A stretch of DNA of 64,000 nucleotides from an uncultured Bacteroides sp. GTDB lineage: Bacteria > Bacillota > Clostridia > Lachnospirales > Lachnospiraceae. Below the pieces are notes generated by a model, which made no database searches, was not told the DNA's origin, and worked only from the letters and a program-made list of their open reading frames with translations. Positions 47,193 through 55,356 of this stretch are shown here, one piece after another (position 1 is the first letter of the stretch; the number at the start of each line of letters is the position of its first letter). Made by a program: the position numbers and the translations under genes. The stretch spans positions 30,749-94,748 of the forward strand of contig CAMECH010000007.1 in the NCBI GenBank assembly GCA_945913015.1, in the 5' to 3' direction.

Positions 47193-48353
47193 TTATAATT
47201 CAATCGTCCTGTATATGACTTTTCCCGAACTTTTTACAAATTCTCCAAAGCCTTTGTCTTTAACCGTTATATTGCACCTGTCATCACCTGTAAAATCAAA
47301 TGTCACGTTGATGCGTGATGTTTTCCCTGTTCTATAAGGAAAATCTGAGAAATCAACAATCTCATCATATGGTTTCTGACCGCCTGCCGGCTGTATATGC
47401 AGTGTAAAGCCGCTGCATTCATCCACAATAAAATCAACACTTCTGCTTGAGGAATACCAGTTGGTGCCGGCCTGCGCCACCCTGAAAATCTTATTCTTAC
47501 CGCGTTCTACTATATCCATGTCAATTGTTGCCGGGAGCCGGTTATGGCACGCCACAAGCACATCATTTCTTCTGATGAGTGTTTCCCACGCACAATTGCA
47601 TGCACCCTTTACATACAGGTTCTGCCCCGCAAATACTCTGTGCTTATTGCATATATACTTAAGAAAGTCCTCAGGAAGTTTGGTGGTATCAAATCCAATC
47701 CCCGTAAGATATACTGAAGATGTTGCCTTTCCGTCCATCACCTCTTTGGCACAATTAAGCAGCAAATCCTGCACCGACTCAAGGTCAACTGCGTCTGTCC
47801 GCTCGCGTAGTGCGTTCATAAGCTGCTCTTCTGTGTGTGTGACATATCCTGACTGCGCAATAACATTCTGTCCTTTAACATTCACAAGCTCCATTCTGCA
47901 TGCGCTAAGCCCGTCCGACGAATAATCCATCAGGACAACACCATTAATCCAAAGGTCGCGGTGCATATTGAATGCATAATATGCAAAGCACTCCTCATGG
48001 CTGATAAACTCTATCTTTTCCATGTCACCGCCAAGCTTTATGCATGCAGCTTTAAATTTATCAAGCACAGTAATATCAAATTGTGATGTTGTAATGCATA
48101 TTCTGTCAATTTCACGACAGTTACAGTGCTTGCGGGCAGCACTTATTATATATCCAAGAATGCCTGCAATCTCTTCAATATCCTCGCCTACCGGAGCCGA
48201 CTGGCTGAATATATCCTCAAGCTTTTTGGGATTTTCCAGAATATTAACATTGCCGATAAACGGCACTGATTCCGGAAGGCTTTTTGATTTGTCATAGTAA
48301 CTTACGTGTGAGAACTCATTGCACACATCAATCCCCAACACCAGACCATTCAT
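47193..48353 (-). CDS. Actin/Hsp70-fold ATPase-like protein (DUF5716-like)
   Basis: 386-residue protein resembling, as I recall, family DUF5716. Its layout follows the actin/Hsp70 ATPase fold: phosphate-1-like MNGLVLGIDVCNEFSHVSYYD (1-21), ICITTSQFD (86-93), FISHEECFAYYAF (117-129) at the place of Hsp70 EPTAAALAYG, phosphate-2-like GVVLMDYSSDGLSACRME (138-155), and adenosine-like SVYLTGIGFDTTKLPEDFL. The last ~110 residues are a beta-rich substrate-like domain (INVTFDFTGDDRCNITVKDKGFG), as in Hsp70 C-terminal halves. The motif glycines are partly replaced, so ATP use must be tested. It follows the 1191-residue gene by 13 bp. Confidence 0.8.
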   Translation of the reverse strand: MNGLVLGIDVCNEFSHVSYYDKSKSLPESVPFIGNVNILENPKKLEDIFSQSAPVGEDIEEIAGILGYIISAARKHCNCREIDRICITTSQFDITVLDKFKAACIKLGGDMEKIEFISHEECFAYYAFNMHRDLWINGVVLMDYSSDGLSACRMELVNVKGQNVIAQSGYVTHTEEQLMNALRERTDAVDLESVQDLLLNCAKEVMDGKATSSVYLTGIGFDTTKLPEDFLKYICNKHRVFAGQNLYVKGACNCAWETLIRRNDVLVACHNRLPATIDMDIVERGKNKIFRVAQAGTNWYSSSRSVDFIVDECSGFTLHIQPAGGQKPYDEIVDFSDFPYRTGKTSRINVTFDFTGDDRCNITVKDKGFGEFVKSSGKVIYRTIEL

Positions 48354-48366
48354 TACGCTTCTCCTC

Positions 48367-51300
48367 TTACTTTATGCTAAACAGCTGCTTTGTAACATAA
48401 TCCTCAACACAGTATTCATGCATCAGTTTATTAAGTGCCACCATATCATGCGAATCCCTGCTTGCAAGCATATCATTAATATACTCATACCTGCCTCTTG
48501 TAGAACTCATATTAATTCTGTCACAGGTAATGCTCATGGAATCGGAAACAATCTCCTTTCCGTTTGCATTTTCAGTTATGTAATATTGTATCGTATCCCC
48601 GTAAAACAGTGTAAATGCTTTGGTAAATATTCCCATAAATGTGTCAGGAAGAACCTCGCTTATGTAATCCTCGCTCTTCCCATCACCCATAACATAATGT
48701 ATTGTAACTTTGTTATCAGGATTCGTCCTGTATTCAACTATTGTCTTATCGACAACTTTGTATGGCAGCGGCAGTTTATCTGCAAAATTCTGAAAGAATG
48801 CAAACATCATATCCTTCCCGCAGAAATATCCGAGAAGATTTCTTGCTCTTTGCACCTGTCCCTCATCCATTTTTTCAATGCCGGAATAATAGAAAAGCAA
48901 CGCCAGCTTACAAAGGTCAGTCACATCATCTTCATATTCTATGCGGCTTTCAAGTATTCTGAATATCTTTTCGTCCGTGCTTTTTCCGAGTATAAAATAC
49001 TCATGTGCCATATACTCAAGATACGCCTCGACAACTCTTTCTCTTGCTCCCTGCTCATAGTAGCATGCAAAAACCGCCGCAAGCCTTTCAGTGTTGTTAT
49101 GTGTAAATATCATCTGCGCAACGATGCGTTCCTCAAGCTCATAAGACTCTGTCTCAAAGCCACGGCAGGAATCCCACAGCTCCAGCATCTGTTCCGTTGT
49201 TCCGTTAAATGTCTGCTGCAGGTATTCAAGCATCTGTGCATCGTACTTCTTTCCTTTGAACACATGATAGCACATCTGCGTAAGAAATGTATTGCCCGTT
49301 TCCAGATCAAATTCCAGCATATGCCTGCACAGCTTATAAAGACGCTTTACGCTGACTTTGCGTATTCCATATGCAAGCGCCATGTCATATGCCTGTTCAT
49401 ACACAGCATTTGAGACGCACGTTTCTATCAGGCTTGCTGCCTGCTTTTCGCTTAATTCCCTATCTTCCAGTAAAGCCAGCTTATTCTTGAAATCATCACC
49501 TGTATATTTATCATGATAATAATCAATAAGTGACTCCTGAATTTCCATTGCACACGCAGGTGTGATTTCGTTACTGTTAATCAGCTTTTCCCTGAGTCCC
49601 AGTGCATCAACGCTGCTCTTGTGGTATTTACGGTTCTGCTCATAATAATAAATTTCAAGAAAAATGTCATCGGGCAAAAGTCCGTAAACCCGGCTCACAG
49701 ATTCCGGCATATCCATAAGGCGCTCCAGCTCATAATGCACGCTGTCATGCTTTCTTGTTCCGTCCGTATATTCAAATGCAATGCTGCACCCTTCTGTATA
49801 AATGCTTATGCATGCCGTATTGTCAATAACAGGAACAACAACCTCCCTGTTAAGCTCCTTGTGCAGGACAATAACATTTTTAACATTATCATCAAAGCAT
49901 ACGAGCTTATAAGCAAACAAAAGCCTTGCCACAGCCAATACCGTACTTTCATTGACCAGCGCATCATTCCATATGTCCTTATATATCGTAACAAGATTGT
50001 TACTTATCTGTCCGAGCCTTAACTGTTCAATCGCAAACTGCTCCATCTGCGGAGCATATGTAAGCCTTACAGGGTCTTTCTTCGGCATATTTTTAATAAT
50101 GTTTGCATAAAGAAATGCTTTCTGCGATGCATTAAGATGGTTATTATAGCTAAAATACATGAGCACCATCTTAGGCAGAAGCTTATCATATGATGCGTCC
50201 ACCGAATCCATGTAAAATTCATACAGTCTGGTAATTCTGAGTCCTCTCAGTATACATGTTTCATAAATATTAAAGTATGCCGGTCCTCTCATCTGATTGC
50301 GGATAAGATGCTCGCACAGCACTGTCAGTATATCGTCACTCTTATATTTGTCATACAGAATCATCAGTATACGCAGATATGTCTTTGATACACTTTTCTC
50401 ATTCTGACCTATCTCACAGATATGCCTTGCGGTTTTTTCGGTTATAATGCCATATTTACAGCCAAAATTTATGACCTGTCTTTCAAACTCATCAAATATC
50501 CGAAGGAATACCGGCTGGCTGTTAATTATCACACATGCCTCAAGATACATTATCGGGCTGTGGCATCCCGCATGAAACATTTCCTTAATTCTTGCAAGCT
50601 TAATACTCTGATTTTTGTCATAGTCACTGTCAAGATAAAACAGCATCCACAAAAGTTCCCATGTACCATTGCCATAATCCTGCTTTTTCTTTAAAATTGC
50701 ACGTACTTCCTGTGTATATTCTTCATCTCTTCGGTAAAGCGAATTGACATACAAAAAATAGCAGTATAGGATTGAGGAGGTGTCCTGCATGACATCATCT
50801 TTTACCAGATTAAGAAGGAATCCTGCCTCATCATCCCTTTCCTCTATGCAGTATATCTGTGCCTGCATAATTTTATAAAGTGCCTCATCAGGAAGCTCTG
50901 CGATTGCTCTTTCAAGTATTTTTGTAGACGCCTCTGCCCATTCCTTAACATTAATTCTGTGTGTTCTGAAATTAATATAAAGCTTTGTAATCTCAATCCT
51001 TGTACGAAGACTTATGTCGTGTGAAGCCGAACGTCCTTTTTTCTCTTCATTGCCGCCGACTTTTATTTCTATCTCCCTTGTAACAGCAAAGCTGCCGCTT
51101 CCCACACGAATTCTTGCGTAGTTTCTGCCTGCATGCAGCCTGTCCTTTTTTATAATATAACCAAGCTCAAATCTGTTGCCCGCAAAATCATCCGACGTTA
51201 TGCAGTCATGCTCCAGTTCAATAAAATCAGCATCACATACTATAGGCAGTTTTATGTATCCCCATGTACTTTTATGAATTATAAGCGTGTCATGGTAATC

Positions 51301-51942
51301 CTGTAAAAGCTGCTCATATTTTACAGACTGTTCTTCACATTCCTGTCCGTTTTCATCAACAAGCTTCAGCGTAACCGGCTGCTTCTTTTTAACTGCGATA
51401 AGAAATTCCTCTACACTTGCGGCTGTATCGGTTCCCGGAAGAAGAGAACGGTATGTGGAACAGAGTGACATATCATTTTTCAGAAATACATCTTCAAAAT
51501 CTTTTCTTAAAAATACCCTGCATGCCTCATCAGGTGCCACCTGTGCAAGATTTGCAAAATGGAACAGATTGTGTATAGGGCCTATTGATGACTCTATTGT
51601 TACGTTGACAACCTTAAAACAGTATGGAATTGAGATTTCCCCGGCATTGCTTACAATGTTAAAGTGACCGTCAAGAACTTCTCCGGCTTCAAGCCCCTTC
51701 GTATTGACGGTATAGTGCATAATTGTTTCCACGCCAAAGAAGCTGTCCCGCTCAGGAACAACTCTTGAATTGTCAGAATATACCAATCCCTTGACATAGT
51801 CATGACTTCCTGCAATCTTTAATTCCCTTTCCTGTATGCTTCCCACAGGGACCGACTGTTCGAGATTGTCCTTCGCGATATCAACGACAGGAATCTCATG
51901 CATGAACTCTCCCCTTGCAAGCCTGTTAATTGTGTCTTTCAC
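48367..51942 (-). CDS. Large beta-sandwich plus helical-repeat protein (DUF5717-like)
   Basis: 1191 residues, no signal peptide or transmembrane segment. Two N-terminal beta domains are visible: ~20-115 (with VLDGHFNIVSNAGEISIPYCFKVVN) and ~235-300 (LHAGRNYARIRVGSGSFAVTREIEIKVGG), separated by a helical insert. A long alpha-helical repeat region from ~310 to ~1080 has TPR/HAT-like pairs, interrupted near 690-740 by a small beta unit. A C-terminal beta module (VTIHYVMGDGKSEDYISE, FTLFYGDTIQYYITENANG) follows. It resembles what I recall as DUF5717. Its partner is likely the adjacent actin-like protein. It starts 3 bp after the debranching-like gene, so coupling is likely. Function unknown. Confidence 0.8.
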   Translation of the reverse strand: MKDTINRLARGEFMHEIPVVDIAKDNLEQSVPVGSIQERELKIAGSHDYVKGLVYSDNSRVVPERDSFFGVETIMHYTVNTKGLEAGEVLDGHFNIVSNAGEISIPYCFKVVNVTIESSIGPIHNLFHFANLAQVAPDEACRVFLRKDFEDVFLKNDMSLCSTYRSLLPGTDTAASVEEFLIAVKKKQPVTLKLVDENGQECEEQSVKYEQLLQDYHDTLIIHKSTWGYIKLPIVCDADFIELEHDCITSDDFAGNRFELGYIIKKDRLHAGRNYARIRVGSGSFAVTREIEIKVGGNEEKKGRSASHDISLRTRIEITKLYINFRTHRINVKEWAEASTKILERAIAELPDEALYKIMQAQIYCIEERDDEAGFLLNLVKDDVMQDTSSILYCYFLYVNSLYRRDEEYTQEVRAILKKKQDYGNGTWELLWMLFYLDSDYDKNQSIKLARIKEMFHAGCHSPIMYLEACVIINSQPVFLRIFDEFERQVINFGCKYGIITEKTARHICEIGQNEKSVSKTYLRILMILYDKYKSDDILTVLCEHLIRNQMRGPAYFNIYETCILRGLRITRLYEFYMDSVDASYDKLLPKMVLMYFSYNNHLNASQKAFLYANIIKNMPKKDPVRLTYAPQMEQFAIEQLRLGQISNNLVTIYKDIWNDALVNESTVLAVARLLFAYKLVCFDDNVKNVIVLHKELNREVVVPVIDNTACISIYTEGCSIAFEYTDGTRKHDSVHYELERLMDMPESVSRVYGLLPDDIFLEIYYYEQNRKYHKSSVDALGLREKLINSNEITPACAMEIQESLIDYYHDKYTGDDFKNKLALLEDRELSEKQAASLIETCVSNAVYEQAYDMALAYGIRKVSVKRLYKLCRHMLEFDLETGNTFLTQMCYHVFKGKKYDAQMLEYLQQTFNGTTEQMLELWDSCRGFETESYELEERIVAQMIFTHNNTERLAAVFACYYEQGARERVVEAYLEYMAHEYFILGKSTDEKIFRILESRIEYEDDVTDLCKLALLFYYSGIEKMDEGQVQRARNLLGYFCGKDMMFAFFQNFADKLPLPYKVVDKTIVEYRTNPDNKVTIHYVMGDGKSEDYISEVLPDTFMGIFTKAFTLFYGDTIQYYITENANGKEIVSDSMSITCDRINMSSTRGRYEYINDMLASRDSHDMVALNKLMHEYCVEDYVTKQLFSIK

Positions 51943-51944
51943 TG

Positions 51945-53849
51945 TTACTGCCTTTTCTTTTTATTTTTTGTATTTTTTCTGTTTTTTGTTTCTTTTAATT
52001 TTGACCTGTTATCAGCAAGCCGCCCGGTCAGTATGGTTATTGAACGCGGTGGTGCCGTAAACTCCCTGTCCCCCGGATTTAACACCTGTGTTGAAGTAGA
52101 AAGTGCGACAGTCCAGCTCTCTTTGTCAGGTATATCGGGAAGTGCAAGCTTATGCTCTTCCCAATGAAGATTATACGCTATATATATTACCTCATTGCGT
52201 CTGTCGTTCTTTACATATTCCCCACAGTACATTATGCCGATGCAGCGTTCAAAGCTTTCCATCCTTGAAAACCATGCATTGTCACTATGATACGAGACAT
52301 CCGGATATCCGCACGCAAGACCGTCAGAAGCCGTAAGCTCATCAGCTGCATGAAGTATCGGATGCGATTTTCTGAATGCTGTAAGTTCTTTAACAAACTC
52401 GGTTATTTTGGATGACACGGCTGTATTTTTCCATTCAAGCCATGTTATTTCATTATCAAGACAGTACGGATTATTATTGCCCGACTGCGAATTTCCGAAT
52501 TCATCCCCCGCCAGTATAAGCGGTGTCCCCTGTGCTGTGAGAAGCATCATAAACGCATTCTTTATCTGTCCGAGACGAAGTTCATTGATTTTCTTCTTCT
52601 TTGACGGCCCCTCAACTCCACAGTTCCAGCTATAATTAAAATTCTCACCATCCCTGTTACTCTCGCCATTATCATCGTTATGCTTTCTGTCATAGCTTAC
52701 CAGATCCATCATTGTGAAGCCGTTATGGTTAGTCACATAATTAATATTGGCACTCTGTGAAGGATTTGCCCTCGTCACCTGAACAAACCGCTGAAGCTGG
52801 TTTTCATCACCTTTAAGAAGTCGCTTTGCAACTTCATCAAAGCCTGTATTGTAATTTGCTATATGCTTCGCGCCGTTTGCTGACGGTGCCCCGTTCCAGT
52901 ACACAGTAATAATTTTGGTATTACCGAGCAAAGGGTCTTCTGTCGCCGCACAAAGCGCACTCTCATCACAATAAATGTGAACTCCGTCTATATGATACTC
53001 TGTAACCCAGTATCTCAGGCAGTCTCTTATCATATAGCTCTCTTCATGCGTGAAGTACATTTCCATTATTACTTCCATACCGTTTGCATGCAATTCCCTG
53101 ACAAGCTTCTTAAACTCCACCGAATAATCAGGAATACCGTCTCCGTCCAGAGACTGCCGTGAATATGATGCCTTAGGCGCAAAATGTGCTCCTTTGGAAT
53201 ATCCCCAGTAATTAATGCCTGTTTTTTTAGCATTATCCGGATACTGCATCGGCATAACAGAAATCTTTCCATCTTCAAATCTGTGTGCCTCATCAAATTC
53301 ATATGCAGGCATGAGCTCAATCGTTGTTACTCCGAGAGATTTAAGATATGGTATCTTTTCTATGATTCCTGCAAATGTACCGCGTTTGCCGGCGCTTACA
53401 CCGCTTGTCCTGCTCTTTGTAAAGCCTCTGACATGCAGCTTGTACATTATACATTCATTAAACGGGATGCGCGGGCATCTATCATCCTGCCAGTCAAACT
53501 CTTCCAGCTCAACTCTCGAAAGATACATTGACGAACCGTCAATCTCCCCAAAATTCCCGCATCCGCTCAAAGTCTTTGCGTAGTCGTCCAGCACCTGTCC
53601 CTTGTCACACATATAGCGGTAAAAGCAATCTTTTAAATCTGCTCCTGTAATCTTTACACTGAATATGTCTCCGTATTTAAAGGACTCATCAAGATTAACC
53701 GTAAACAAAGGCTTTAAACTGCTGCCATCAATATTTTTTTCATATATTTCCAAAGTCAGTTCTCCGGCAAATGAACGAACTGCAAAATTATATCCGTTAT
53801 CTGTTTTTGTTACTCCTAATTGCAATGGATTTCCGTGTAAAGTGTTCAA
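51945..53849 (-). CDS. GlgX/isoamylase-like GH13 protein without catalytic residues
   Basis: About 634 residues of glycogen-debranching-enzyme type: N-terminal CBM48-like module (HGNPLQLGVTKTDNGYNFAVRS), TIM barrel and C-terminal beta domain. Aligned by eye to E. coli GlgX, DGFRFDLA is DGVHIYCD here (nucleophile Asp to Tyr293), IAEPWD is ITVYWN (Glu to Val316) and AHDGFT is NHNGFT (Asp to Asn376). The loop before the nucleophile is also shortened by about 35 residues. The surrounding fold, QGTPLILAGDEFGNSQSGNNNPYC, is intact. A basic tail (KLKETKNRKNTKNKKKRQ) ends the protein. TTG 53849 with GGAGGG upstream is the likely start; ATG 53870 precedes that site. First gene of the operon. Confidence 0.88.
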   Translation of the reverse strand: MNTLHGNPLQLGVTKTDNGYNFAVRSFAGELTLEIYEKNIDGSSLKPLFTVNLDESFKYGDIFSVKITGADLKDCFYRYMCDKGQVLDDYAKTLSGCGNFGEIDGSSMYLSRVELEEFDWQDDRCPRIPFNECIMYKLHVRGFTKSRTSGVSAGKRGTFAGIIEKIPYLKSLGVTTIELMPAYEFDEAHRFEDGKISVMPMQYPDNAKKTGINYWGYSKGAHFAPKASYSRQSLDGDGIPDYSVEFKKLVRELHANGMEVIMEMYFTHEESYMIRDCLRYWVTEYHIDGVHIYCDESALCAATEDPLLGNTKIITVYWNGAPSANGAKHIANYNTGFDEVAKRLLKGDENQLQRFVQVTRANPSQSANINYVTNHNGFTMMDLVSYDRKHNDDNGESNRDGENFNYSWNCGVEGPSKKKKINELRLGQIKNAFMMLLTAQGTPLILAGDEFGNSQSGNNNPYCLDNEITWLEWKNTAVSSKITEFVKELTAFRKSHPILHAADELTASDGLACGYPDVSYHSDNAWFSRMESFERCIGIMYCGEYVKNDRRNEVIYIAYNLHWEEHKLALPDIPDKESWTVALSTSTQVLNPGDREFTAPPRSITILTGRLADNRSKLKETKNRKNTKNKKKRQ

Positions 53850-53875
53850 ATTCCCACTCCCTCCGTTCATAAAGA

Positions 53876-53922
53876 CAAAAATCGCCTAATTATGGCTATT
53901 TTACCACATTTGACGATTTTTG
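53876..53922 (-). promoter_or_regulatory. Leader hairpin before the debranching-like gene
   Basis: Exact 9 bp inverted repeat CAAAAATCG (53876-53884) / CGATTTTTG (53914-53922). On the minus strand it is followed by TTTTTGTCTTT just before the gene, so it could be the terminator of the radical SAM gene or an attenuator of the operon. Confidence 0.5.
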
Positions 53923-53959
53923 CATAGTATATATTTTGTCGATGCATGCATTTTTACAA

Positions 53960-54871
53960 TCACACACCCTCACAGTCAAAATCAGGAATAAAGCTCTCCT
54001 CTGCCGTATCTTTATCCTGAACAAAGCCGTTTACCACACCTAAATTCACGGCAAAGTCTACAAGTTCAGCATATTCTTTTTCCGTAACTTTTCTGTTTAA
54101 TTCAGGAAATTCTTTTACCGTATCAAGCGGCGTATACTGGTTCATAAGGCTTATATATACAGCATCTCCATATGTTTCATAAATATACCTGACAACCTTC
54201 TTTGAATCCTCAATCTGTCCCGGAAGCATCAGGTGGCGCACAATAACACCCTTTTTCATTATTCCCGCCTCAATTCCAAGCTTTTCAGCCTCACCACTGT
54301 CAAAAAATTCAGGATTTTCAACCTGACGGTACATCTCCTCCACTGCCGCTTTTGCTATATCAAAATAATCTTTAGCACCTGAATACCTTGTTGACAGTCC
54401 GCTGTCGGCATATTTCATATCCGGAAGATATACATCCACAAGTCCTTCCATCCTTTTCAGCGTATCAACATTTTCATAGGAGCCTGTATTATATACCACG
54501 GGAAGCTTAAGTCCCTGACGCTTTGCAGACTCAAGTGCCTTTGCTATCCACGGTACATAGTGTGTTGGTGTCACCAGATTAATGTTATTTGCATGTTTTG
54601 CCTGCAATTCCAGAAAAATTTCCGCAAGCCGCCCCACACTTATCTCTTTGCCCCGCCTTCCTGCCGCTAGCTCATGGTTCTGGCAGAACACGCATCTTAA
54701 CGTACATCCGGAGAAAAACACTGTTCCTGAGCCGTTATTTCCCGATATACAAGGCTCCTCCCACATATGAAGGGCAGCTCTTGCCACCATTATTTTTTCA
54801 GGCATTTTGCAAAATCCCGTTGTTATATTCCGATTTACGTTACAGTTTCTCGGACACAGATTACAGTTCAT
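53960..54871 (-). CDS. Radical SAM protein, PflA-like (COG1313 type)
   Basis: 303-residue radical SAM enzyme. The N-terminal four-Cys stretch MNCNLCPRNCNVNRN and a following Cys in TGFCKMPE precede the SAM-cluster motif GCTLRCVFCQNHE near residue 63. VYNTGSYENVDTLKRMEG and VDVYLPDMKY follow. It resembles pyruvate-formate-lyase activating-enzyme homologues of unknown target. ATG 54871 with AGAGGAAAAATATCA is preferred to ATG 54895. No glycyl-radical enzyme is adjacent. Its leader holds a 348 bp fold-back repeat. Confidence 0.88.
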   Translation of the reverse strand: MNCNLCPRNCNVNRNITTGFCKMPEKIMVARAALHMWEEPCISGNNGSGTVFFSGCTLRCVFCQNHELAAGRRGKEISVGRLAEIFLELQAKHANNINLVTPTHYVPWIAKALESAKRQGLKLPVVYNTGSYENVDTLKRMEGLVDVYLPDMKYADSGLSTRYSGAKDYFDIAKAAVEEMYRQVENPEFFDSGEAEKLGIEAGIMKKGVIVRHLMLPGQIEDSKKVVRYIYETYGDAVYISLMNQYTPLDTVKEFPELNRKVTEKEYAELVDFAVNLGVVNGFVQDKDTAEESFIPDFDCEGV

Positions 54872-54903
54872 TGATATTTTTCCTCTTAAAATCAATCATT
54901 CTG

Positions 54904-55251
54904 CAGGCAATTGCGAAACTCTTCTTTAAGCACCTAGAGTTGTACATATAAACAATCCATCGCAGGACACGCTTTTGCTGCTTGTACCTCGTAGCGGTGC
55001 ATAGTGTGAAAAATCATACTGATGTTATGATTTTTCACACGCGAATTTGTGACGAGAACGCCACAAATTCGTATATCGCAACCGGAAATCTGAAATTTCC
55101 GGTGCGTTCCTCGAACGTAAAGCGTTCTCGGAACAGCGATTAATATGCTAAAAGACAGCATATAAGCACCGACGGGTACAAAGCATCCTGCTGATGGATT
55201 TGTTTATATTGTACAACTCGCACTGTTATAGAAGAGTTTCGCAATTGCCTG
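54904..55251. repeat. Fold-back MITE with nested four-hairpin element (radical SAM gene leader)
   Basis: Perfect 22 bp terminal inverted repeats (54904-54925, 55230-55251; begins CAGGCAATTGCGAAACTC). The outer parts match the inverse of the element at 40280-40491 nearly base for base. Between GCGGTGCATA (left) and ATATGCTAAAAGACAGC (right), which abut in the other copy, lies a 139 bp insertion. Near-direct repeats ATCAATCATTC (54891-54901) and ATTAATCATTC (55252-55262) flank the element, 10 of 11 matching. The intergenic stretch 54872-55356 is otherwise a terminator and spacer. Confidence 0.88.
55004..55142 (+). repeat. Diverged four-hairpin element nested in the MITE
   Basis: Same order of parts as the repeat before the MBL and argC genes, but with different stem sequences that still pair: hairpin 1 GTGTGAAAAATCATA/TATGATTTTTCACAC (55004-55040), hairpin 2 CGAATTTGTG/CACAAATTCG (55042-55071), hairpin 3 ACCGGAAAT/ATTTCCGGT (55081-55103), hairpin 4 GAACG/CGTTC inside TTCC/GGAA (55107-55133). 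It ends AACAGCGATTA where the others end AATGGAGATTA, so the ribosome-site core is mutated. Confidence 0.8.
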
Positions 55252-55283
55252 ATTAATCATTCACATATGCATCTTAAAAAATC

Positions 55284-55322
55284 AGCTGTGATATATAAGC
55301 ATTTGCAATATATATCACAGCT
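55284..55322 (-). terminator. Intrinsic terminator of the AICAR transformylase gene
   Basis: Perfect 14 bp AGCTGTGATATATA (55284-55297) / TATATATCACAGCT (55309-55322). On the minus strand it is followed by GATTTTTT. Confidence 0.85.
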
Positions 55323-55356
55323 TTTTAATTAAATTCATGCGGCAGACGCCGTTAAA

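Noticed and set aside
54872..55356. Structured non-coding RNA gene or CRISPR-like array in the 485 bp gap
   Set aside because: The repeats are inverted, not regularly spaced direct repeats, and terminal inverted repeats with target duplication explain the block as a transposable repeat.
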